Of a DNA stretch of 57,072 nucleotides, positions 51,157 through 57,072 are shown one piece after another (position 1 is the stretch's first letter; each line of letters starts with the position of its first letter). This DNA is from Desulfurobacteriaceae bacterium (GTDB lineage: Bacteria; Aquificota; Aquificia; Desulfurobacteriales; Desulfurobacteriaceae): positions 1 to 57,072 of the forward strand of contig JAMOTD010000002.1 of the NCBI GenBank assembly GCA_027068415.1. Direction: 5' to 3'. The position numbers and the translations under genes are program-made. The notes below the pieces were generated by a model. It made no database searches and had not been told where the DNA came from. It saw nothing but the letters and a program-made list of their open reading frames with translations.

Positions 51157-52737
51157 TTAAAACTCTCCTTCAACTATAACGTCCCCGGTCATCTCCGAAG
51201 GTATTTCCTCTCCGAGAATGTGGAGAATTGAAGGGGCGATGTCTCCCAGTATTCCGATTACGGGAACTCCTCCGAACTCCTCGGGGAGCTCCACATCACT
51301 CTTCCTCCTTCTCTTAACCCCGTAGGCTCCGCACTGCCCCTTAACCACGACGAAGGGAACGGGATTTGTGGTGTGAGCTGTCCACGGCCCCCCTGTCTCG
51401 GGGTCTATCATCTGCTCGGCGTTTCCGTGGTCTGCGGTGACTACGGCAATTCCTCCCTCCTCTAAGGTTGCCTTAACGACCTGTTTGAGGCACTTATCAA
51501 TGGCCTCAATTGCCTTAATCGTGGCCTCAAGGTTTCCGGTGTGGCCGACCATATCGGGGTTGGCAAAGTTAACCACGACCAGCTTATACTTCCTGCTCCT
51601 AATTCCCTCAACCACCTTCTCGGCAACCTCAAAGGCGCTCATCTCCGGTTTCATGTCGTAGGTGGGGACTTTGGGTGAGGGAATTAAGATTCTCTCCTCT
51701 CCCGGGAAGGGCTCTTCCTTTCCGCCGTTAAAGAAGTAGGTAACGTGGGCGTACTTCTCGGTCTCTGCCGCCCTGAGCTGTTTGTAGCCCAGGTTTGAAA
51801 TCACTTCTCCTAAAACGTTCTTTAGCTCCTGAGGGGGGAAGGCAACTTTGAAGGGAAATGTTTCGTCGTAGAGGGTCATGGTAGCAACGATTTTCGGTCT
51901 TACTACTTTTTTCCTCTCAAAGCCGTCAAAATTCTTCAGGCCTATTGCAGAGACAATCTGCCTCATTCTGTCGGCCCGGAAGTTGAAGAAGAAGACTGCG
52001 TCTCCGTCCTCTATCAGGCAGTCAGGTGAGATTACGTAGGGCTTTACGAACTCGTCGGTTTCGCCCCTGCCGTAGGCATCCCTGAGGGCTTTCAGGGGGT
52101 CTTTACAGTGGTAGCCCTCCCCTAAGACGAGGGCGTTGTAGGCCTTTTCGGTTCTGTCCCACCTTTTGTCCCTGTCCATGTAATAGTAGCGCCCCCCCAT
52201 CGTTCCGATTTTTCCGGTTCCTAATTCCTCAATCTTTTTCAGGAGGGCTTTCAGGTACTTCTCGGCACTCTTTGGAGGAGTGTCCCTTCCGTCCAAAATC
52301 GGGTGAATGCAGACTTTCTCTACTCCGAACTCCTTTGCAAGCTCTAAAAGAGCAAAGAGGTGCTCAACGTGGCTGTGGACTCCCCCGTCTGAGAGAAGCC
52401 CGATTAGGTGAAGCTTTCCTCCCTCTTTTGCCGCCTCAAAAACCTCCCTTAAAACGGGGTTATCCTTTGCCTTACCCTCTTTAAAGGCCTTTGTAATCCT
52501 TACAATATCCTGCCAGACGATTCTTCCAGCCCCTATGTTCATGTGGCCGACTTCAGAGTTGCCCATCTGACCTTCGGGAAGGCCTACCGCTTCACCGGAG
52601 GCCTTTAAAAGGCCTTTGGGGTAAGTGCTCCAGAGGTAGTCCCAGAAGGGGGTATCTGCAAGGGCTATTGCGTTTCCCTCTCTCTTCGGGCTATATCCGA
52701 AGCCGTCAAGGATTACGAGGGTTACAAACTCTGCCAT
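51157..52737 (-). CDS. gpmI: Phosphoglycerate mutase, 2,3-bisphosphoglycerate-independent
   Basis: Interconverts 3- and 2-phosphoglycerate, 526 residues, two-manganese alkaline-phosphatase fold. V-I-L-D-G-F-G-Y near the start, catalytic Ser in M-G-N-S-E-V-G-H-M-N-I-G-A-G, D-G-R-D-T-P-P-K-S-A and V-T-A-D-H-G-N-A-E. ATG at 52737 follows GAGAGG at 5 bp; GTG at 52743 is possible. The small gap to truA holds an AT-rich hairpin. Confidence 0.96.
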   Translation of the reverse strand: MAEFVTLVILDGFGYSPKREGNAIALADTPFWDYLWSTYPKGLLKASGEAVGLPEGQMGNSEVGHMNIGAGRIVWQDIVRITKAFKEGKAKDNPVLREVFEAAKEGGKLHLIGLLSDGGVHSHVEHLFALLELAKEFGVEKVCIHPILDGRDTPPKSAEKYLKALLKKIEELGTGKIGTMGGRYYYMDRDKRWDRTEKAYNALVLGEGYHCKDPLKALRDAYGRGETDEFVKPYVISPDCLIEDGDAVFFFNFRADRMRQIVSAIGLKNFDGFERKKVVRPKIVATMTLYDETFPFKVAFPPQELKNVLGEVISNLGYKQLRAAETEKYAHVTYFFNGGKEEPFPGEERILIPSPKVPTYDMKPEMSAFEVAEKVVEGIRSRKYKLVVVNFANPDMVGHTGNLEATIKAIEAIDKCLKQVVKATLEEGGIAVVTADHGNAEQMIDPETGGPWTAHTTNPVPFVVVKGQCGAYGVKRRRKSDVELPEEFGGVPVIGILGDIAPSILHILGEEIPSEMTGDVIVEGEF

Positions 52738-52752
52738 GGCCACCTCTCAATA

Positions 52753-52771
52753 ATTGAAAATTGTTTTCAAT
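52753..52771. repeat. AT-rich hairpin between truA and gpmI
   Basis: ATTGAAAA at 52753-52760 pairs with TTTTCAAT at 52764-52771, with loop TTG. It spans the truA stop codon and lies 16 bp upstream of the gpmI start. No T tract follows on the minus strand, so a role in mRNA processing or attenuation is as likely as termination. Confidence 0.4.
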
Positions 52772-53519
52772 AAGGATAGTCTTCGTAGAAGACCTTTTCA
52801 AGGTAGAGGCCGTCGGGGGGTGCGAGGAAGGGAGCTCCCTCCCTGTTTCTCATCTCCAAAATCTCCTTTACATCTTCCGGCTTCAGTTTCCCCTCCCCTA
52901 CCTTCACAAGCGTTGCCGCCATTACCCTTACCATGTGCCTCAGAAAAGAGCGCCCCCAGACCCTTATCTCAACTACATTTCCTGATTTCTCTATCTTTAT
53001 CTCGTTAACTTCCCTTACCGGGTTAACCTCCCTGCTCCTGTCCCTTTTGCTGAAGGAGGTAAAGTCGTGGACTCCTACGAGGAAGTAAGAGGCCTCCTTC
53101 ATTGCCGCGATGTCAAGGGGGAAGGGAAAGAACCAGCTTCTTCTATACTCAAATGGGCTCGGAACCTCCCGGTTAAATATCCTGTAGAGGTACTCTTTCC
53201 CCCTTGCGCTCCTTCTGGCGTCAAAATGTAGAGGAACCTCCTCCACTTCCACTATTTTTATGTCGGGAGGGAGAAGGCCGTTTAAACCCCTCTTAATTCT
53301 CTCTAAGGGAATTTCCTTTTCGGTCTTAAAGTTTGCAACCTGGCCTCTGGCGTGAACTCCCGCGTCTGTCCTGCTCGCTCCGACCAGCTTTACCTCTTCC
53401 CTTAAAATCATCTTTAAGGCTTTAGTAATTTCCCCTGCAACGGTGGGCTTATCGGGTAGAACCTGCCAGCCGTAGTAGTTTGTCCCCAAGTACTCTATCG
53501 TCAGCTTAACGTTCCTCAA
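52767..53519 (-). CDS. truA: tRNA pseudouridine synthase A
   Basis: Makes pseudouridine at tRNA positions 38-40, 250 residues. Catalytic Asp in S-R-T-D-A-G-V-H-A-R-G-Q, substrate Tyr in K-E-Y-L-Y-R, and R-S-F-L-R-H-M-V-R near the C-terminus. TTG at 53519 has GGGGAGG upstream. Divergent from the antiporter gene with a 50-bp gap. Confidence 0.97.
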   Translation of the reverse strand: MRNVKLTIEYLGTNYYGWQVLPDKPTVAGEITKALKMILREEVKLVGASRTDAGVHARGQVANFKTEKEIPLERIKRGLNGLLPPDIKIVEVEEVPLHFDARRSARGKEYLYRIFNREVPSPFEYRRSWFFPFPLDIAAMKEASYFLVGVHDFTSFSKRDRSREVNPVREVNEIKIEKSGNVVEIRVWGRSFLRHMVRVMAATLVKVGEGKLKPEDVKEILEMRNREGAPFLAPPDGLYLEKVFYEDYPY

Positions 53520-53569
53520 CTTTTCCTCCCCTATTTGCTATCTTTCCCTTTTAAGTTAAGGAGGGAGCT

Positions 53570-54712
53570 TTGAAGGTTCAGACTGAGAGCTTAATTGTAA
53601 GCGTTCTTATAATCCTTGCAGGTGTTGGTGCCCTTGAGGTCGGCTTTTCCTCCTCAATCTTTGAAATCTTGGCGGGGACTTTTGCCTCAAACTTCCTGAA
53701 GCTGGGGGAGCTCCCTTGGATAGACTTCCTCTCAAACCTCGGCCTTTTAGGGCTGATGTTCTTTGCCGGCCTTGAGACAGATCCGGAGCTGATGAGGAAG
53801 CACTTTTTAAAGAGCCTCTTTATAGGTTTCTCCTCTTACTTCTTTCCGCTAATAAGCGTTTTCTACTTTGCCCATCACGTTTTGGGCTACTCCTTTGAGG
53901 CCTCAGTCCTAATCGGGATTGCCCTCTCAACAACCTCCCTTGCCCTCGTTTATCCCCTCTTGAAGGAGAAAGGCCTTTTAAACCACCCTGCCGGCCAAAT
54001 CCTACTTGCAGGGGCAATGGTTGTTGACATCTCAAGTATGCTGACTATGAGCTTCCTCTTTGAGGGAATTAACGTCTATAACCTCCTCTTTACTGTAGCC
54101 CTTCTCCTCCTGCTTGTTCGCCTTCCGAAGTGGGGAGAGAAGCTCTTTGAGAGGTACAAGGGAAACCAGATAGAGTTTAAGACCCGCTTTATAGTGATAA
54201 TCCTTATAGCCCTTGGCTTTCTTTCAGAGCAGGTTCACATAAACGAGGCTGTCTTAGCCTTTACTGCGGGAATTTTCTTTGCCGAGCTCTTCAGAAAAGA
54301 CCACACGATAGAGAAGAAAATCAGGGCTTTGATTTTCGGCTTCCTCGCTCCTTTCTTCTTCTTTAAAGCGGGCTACTCGGTAAAGCTCTCTGTAATCTCG
54401 TGGAAAGTGATTTTCCTCTCCCTATTCTTAGGCTCAATCGCTTTTATTACCAAGTACGTGGGAACCGTTTACGCGACGGCTAACCTCTTTAGGAGCGCCG
54501 TTTATAAGCTTGCAGGCCTTTTCTTTAACATGAGGTTAACCTTCGGAATAGTCGCTTCGGTTTTCGGCCTCAAGGCCGGCCTTATAGACGAGGAGACCTA
54601 CGTAGCTTTGCTCCTCATAATAGTTTTAACCTCCCTCGTAGCCTCTGTAATCTCAAACCGCCTTCCCCACGAGACCGAGGAAGACTTGCTGGAGGATATA
54701 TTTAAGCTTTAA
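53570..54712 (+). CDS. Cation:proton antiporter, CPA2 family
   Basis: Integral membrane protein of 380 residues with about 11-12 hydrophobic segments, like KefB/NapA-type Na+(K+)/H+ exchangers but without the TrkA-N domain. Family parts: L-G-L-M-F-F-A-G-L-E-T-D (TM with the acidic Glu), G-I-A-L-S-T-T-S-L-A-L-V, A-M-V-V-D-I-S-S-M (ion-binding Asp) and M-R-L-T-F-G near the end. TTG at 53570 has GGAGGGAG upstream. The exported ion cannot be decided from the sequence. Confidence 0.88.
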   Translation: MKVQTESLIVSVLIILAGVGALEVGFSSSIFEILAGTFASNFLKLGELPWIDFLSNLGLLGLMFFAGLETDPELMRKHFLKSLFIGFSSYFFPLISVFYFAHHVLGYSFEASVLIGIALSTTSLALVYPLLKEKGLLNHPAGQILLAGAMVVDISSMLTMSFLFEGINVYNLLFTVALLLLLVRLPKWGEKLFERYKGNQIEFKTRFIVIILIALGFLSEQVHINEAVLAFTAGIFFAELFRKDHTIEKKIRALIFGFLAPFFFFKAGYSVKLSVISWKVIFLSLFLGSIAFITKYVGTVYATANLFRSAVYKLAGLFFNMRLTFGIVASVFGLKAGLIDEETYVALLLIIVLTSLVASVISNRLPHETEEDLLEDIFKL

Positions 54713-54743
54713 GTTTAAAGTTTAAACGATTAGAGAGGTTTTA

Positions 54744-55808
54744 TTGAAATTTTCCCCCTCTGAGCCCTTAACGGTCGGTTTTGAGCTTGAGGTTCAGCTT
54801 GTTGACCCTGAGAGCTTTTCCCTGAAGAGTGCCTCTGGGGAAATTTTTTTAAACCTCTCCTCCCCTCTAATTCAGAAGGAGTTCCTTGACTCAATGGTTG
54901 AGTTTGTAAGCGCTCCCCACTCCTGTCCCTCTGCTGCCGTTGAAGAGCTCTTTTCTGTAATCGGGAAGGTAGCCGAGCTGGGTAGGGAGAAGGGTTTTCT
55001 CCTCTCCGCCGCAGGAACCCACCCCTTCGCCCTTCCGGAAGAGGTTAGGATTACGGAGAGCGAGCGCTACAGGAGGCTCCTTGAGGAGTTTCAGGAGGTT
55101 TTAAGGAACTTCCTCATTTACGGCCTCCACATTCACGTAGGCTTCCCCGACGAGAAGAGTATGATAAACGCTTACAACTTCTTTGTGGAGTACTCACCCC
55201 TCTTCCTTGCCCTCTCTGCTTCTTCCCCCTTTTTTAGGGGAAAGAACACCGGCATTTACTCCTACAGGAGTAAACTCTTTGAGCAGCTTCCCCGTGCTGG
55301 CGTTCCCCAGCAGTTCTCCTCCTACGGTGAGTTTGTGGAGCTCTTTGAGGTTTTAAAGGAGACCGGAACGGTAGAGAGCTTAAAGGACGTCTGGTGGGAC
55401 GTCAGGCCCCGTCCTGACCTCGGAACCGTTGAGCTGAGGGTTTGCGATGCCGTTCCCTCAAGGGAGAGGATTGAAGCCCTTTTGACTTTAGCGGTGATGG
55501 TCGGAGCTCTCTCCTTTAAAGGGGAGCTCCCTCCCTACTACCACCAGGTACACCTTCAGAACAAGTGGAATGCCGCCCGCCACGGTTTAGATGGTACCTT
55601 TATAGACAGGGGAAAGAAGGTGAAGATGGGTACCAAACTCCTTGAGCTCATTGCCTCTTTCGGTAGGCACTTTGGAGGGTTAAGGGAGGGGGCTAAAGTC
55701 CTGGAAAAGCTTACGACGAAGCCGACACTGGCTCAGCTTCAGATAGAGGCCTTCAGGAAGGGAAGTGGGTTAAAATCCCTCGTTGAGCTTTCCCTTCTGG
55801 AGGTTTAA
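54744..55808 (+). CDS. GCS2-family glutamate-cysteine ligase-like protein
   Basis: ATP-dependent carboxylate-amine ligase of the YbdK/GCS2 type, 354 residues. Signature parts: V-G-F-E-L-E-V-Q-L-V-D near the start, A-A-G-T-H-P-F, the H-I-H-V-G-F-P-D metal loop, W-W-D-V-R-P-R-P-D-L-G-T-V-E-L-R-V-C-D and K-W-N-A-A-R-H-G-L-D. Members make gamma-glutamyl-cysteine or other gamma-glutamyl amides. TTG at 54744 has GAGAGG upstream. A gamma-glutamyltransferase follows after 2 bp, so they probably share a metabolite. Confidence 0.88.
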   Translation: MKFSPSEPLTVGFELEVQLVDPESFSLKSASGEIFLNLSSPLIQKEFLDSMVEFVSAPHSCPSAAVEELFSVIGKVAELGREKGFLLSAAGTHPFALPEEVRITESERYRRLLEEFQEVLRNFLIYGLHIHVGFPDEKSMINAYNFFVEYSPLFLALSASSPFFRGKNTGIYSYRSKLFEQLPRAGVPQQFSSYGEFVELFEVLKETGTVESLKDVWWDVRPRPDLGTVELRVCDAVPSRERIEALLTLAVMVGALSFKGELPPYYHQVHLQNKWNAARHGLDGTFIDRGKKVKMGTKLLELIASFGRHFGGLREGAKVLEKLTTKPTLAQLQIEAFRKGSGLKSLVELSLLEV

Positions 55809-55810
55809 CG

Positions 55811-57072
55811 GTGAGAGGGGCCGTAGCTGCCGGTGATAGGTTAACCGCTGAAGCTGCCGCCGAGGTTTTGAAGGCTGGCGGAAATGCCTTTGATGCGGCC
55901 GTTGCCGCCGCCTTTGCCGCTCCGATGGCCGAGCCCGCCCTGACCTCTGCAGGAGGCGGCGGATTTCTCCTTTCAGTCTCTCCCTCTGCTCCTCCCCTTC
56001 TTTACGACTTTTTCGTTGACGTTCCCCCGAAAAGGGTTAAAGAGCCCGATTTCTACCCCATAACCGTTGACTTCGGTGATACCACTCAGGAGTTCCACAT
56101 CGGAATGGGCTCCGTTGCCGTTCCCGGTTTCGTGGCTGGGCTTTTAAGACTTCACGCTGAGAAGGGGCGTCTTCCCCTAAGGGAAGTCCTGTCTCCGGCA
56201 ATTTTCTACGCCAAAAACGGAATTCACCTTTCTCCAGTTCAGGCCTCCTTCGTTAAGCTCCTTGAGCCGATTTTTACCGCAACCGAGGAGTCAAGGAGAA
56301 TTTACGCCCCCGGCGGGAGGCTGATAGACGAGAGAACCCTTTTTAAAAACCCCGACTACGCCGACTTCCTTGAGCTCTTGATAGAAGAGGGGCAGTGGGT
56401 CTTTTATGAAGGTGAGATTGCAGACAGGATAGAGGAGCTCTCTTTAGAAAGAGGGGGCTTAATAAGAAAGGAAGACCTTGCAAGGTATAAAGTTGTTGAG
56501 AGGGAGCCCCTTGAGTTTAACTTTAGGGGAAAGAGGGTCTTGACAAACCCTCCCCCCTCTTCGGGAGGCATTCTAATCGCCTTTACCTTAAAGCTTCTTG
56601 AGGAGGCCGATTTGGGAGAGTGGGGCTCTCTTAACCACGTCTCTTCCCTGATTGAAGCAATGGCCACTGCAGAGCTCTTCAGGGAAAAGTTCGTTAACGG
56701 CCACCTTCACGACGGGAACTTGGAGGAGCTCCTTGAGAATGAAGAGCTTATGGCCACTTATCTTAACCTCTTTAAAATGCGCCTGAACCTCTGGGGTAAT
56801 ACGACCCACGTTAGCATCCTTGACGGTGAAGGCAACGGCGTCTCAATGACTACAACAAACGGAGAGGGTTCGGGAGTTGTTATTCCGGGAACGGGGGTTA
56901 TGCTTAACAACATGTTAGGTGAGGAAGACCTAAACCCGAACGGCTTTTTTAAATGGCCTCCCTACGTTCGCCTTCCCTCAATGATGGCACCTACGGCCGT
57001 TATGAGGGGAGAGAAGGTAGAGCTCCTCTTGGGAAGTGCTGGCAGCAACAGGATAAGGAGCGCCATCACCAA
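55811..57072 (+). CDS. ggt: Gamma-glutamyltransferase, partial at the right edge
   Basis: The first 420 residues of an N-terminal-nucleophile gamma-glutamyltranspeptidase; the gene runs off the window. V-A-A-G-D-R near the start, A-G-G-N-A-F-D-A-A-V-A-A, A-G-G-G-G-F-L, G-S-V-A-V-P-G-F, and the self-cleavage site N-T-T-H-V-S, where the second Thr becomes the nucleophile, then G-S-G-V-V-I-P-G-T-G-V-M-L-N-N. GTG at 55811 begins at the mature family N-terminus, so there is no signal peptide and the enzyme should be cytoplasmic, unlike E. coli Ggt. Coupled to the GCS2-type ligase. Confidence 0.93.
   Translation, partial: MRGAVAAGDRLTAEAAAEVLKAGGNAFDAAVAAAFAAPMAEPALTSAGGGGFLLSVSPSAPPLLYDFFVDVPPKRVKEPDFYPITVDFGDTTQEFHIGMGSVAVPGFVAGLLRLHAEKGRLPLREVLSPAIFYAKNGIHLSPVQASFVKLLEPIFTATEESRRIYAPGGRLIDERTLFKNPDYADFLELLIEEGQWVFYEGEIADRIEELSLERGGLIRKEDLARYKVVEREPLEFNFRGKRVLTNPPPSSGGILIAFTLKLLEEADLGEWGSLNHVSSLIEAMATAELFREKFVNGHLHDGNLEELLENEELMATYLNLFKMRLNLWGNTTHVSILDGEGNGVSMTTTNGEGSGVVIPGTGVMLNNMLGEEDLNPNGFFKWPPYVRLPSMMAPTAVMRGEKVELLLGSAGSNRIRSAIT

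Noticed and set aside
52753-52771. Rho-independent terminator between truA and gpmI
   Set aside because: The hairpin is AT-rich with no following T tract, and it is followed closely by the gpmI ribosome-binding site; listed only as an inverted repeat.

Overview
This window looks like chromosomal core DNA of a Gram-negative, thermophilic, hydrogen-using bacterium. The best guess is an Aquificota relative of the Desulfurobacterium/Thermovibrio type; this is inferred from gene content, as no rRNA is present. The pointers are two [NiFe] hydrogenases in one operon, malate dehydrogenase and class I fumarase (usable in a reductive TCA cycle), futalosine-route menaquinone synthesis (mqnA), cytochrome bd oxidase, lipid A/LPS genes (lpxA and a heptose kinase), and thermophile-associated genes (TtuA-type tRNA thiolase, THEP1 NTPase, archaemetzincin). 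Genes are packed tightly, with many TTG/GTG starts and overlaps. The longest gap without a gene is about 170 bp (5750-5918). I saw no tRNA, rRNA, insertion sequence, prophage or CRISPR array.

Layout. 1-5750: the start of cydA (minus, runs off the left edge), argB, a UbiX-type flavin prenyltransferase, an epmA-like EF-P lysyltransferase divergent from a metallophosphoesterase, an aldehyde dehydrogenase and coaD. 5857-15728: one long plus-strand hydrogenase operon with a good sigma70-type promoter. Its first part is a complete cytoplasmic group 3b (sulfhydrogenase-type) hydBGDA set. Next comes a small cyclic-nucleotide-binding-fold protein, then a complete six-subunit group 4 Ech-like membrane hydrogenase with a tetraheme periplasmic cytochrome c gene inserted before the last (ferredoxin) subunit. 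16146-35938: mdh, fumarase alpha, bioC, ispG, a FolB-like gene, a diguanylate cyclase, queH, metH, apt, the fabF-rnc-maf run, two regulatory/coiled-coil genes, ispF-fabZ-lpxA, a metallo-hydrolase, THEP1, hslO, archaemetzincin, a purine nucleoside phosphorylase and a large FG-GAP-like lipoprotein. 36061-38400: a Fur/PerR-type regulator, then glnB-glnA ending in a strong UUCG terminator. 38438-53519: mostly minus-strand housekeeping (lysA, tyrA, class II aldolase, mqnA, TtuA, heptose kinase, radC, ileS, rhodanese, gpmI, truA), interrupted by a signalling island (41810-44518) made of a heme-c HAMP sensor, a DUF4388 protein and a divergent protein sharing a helical repeat. 53570-57072: a CPA2-type antiporter, a GCS2-family ligase and a gamma-glutamyltransferase cut by the right edge.

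Main result. The group 3b hydrogenase large subunit appears to stop at a UGA at 9827-9829, but the frame continues for 20 sense codons to a TAG at 9890-9892. The continuation supplies exactly the missing C-terminal metal-binding motif, with UGA in place of the first cysteine (D-P-UGA-I-A-C-A-V-H). A perfect 6-bp hairpin at 9843-9859 lies at the distance and has the loop features expected of a bacterial SECIS. The gene should therefore be annotated as a selenocysteine-containing [NiFeSe] hydrogenase of group 3b type, in the same operon as an Ech-like enzyme and a tetraheme cytochrome. The cluster would link H2, NAD(P)H, ferredoxin and the membrane ion gradient, which suits an autotroph that must reduce both NADP and ferredoxin with H2.
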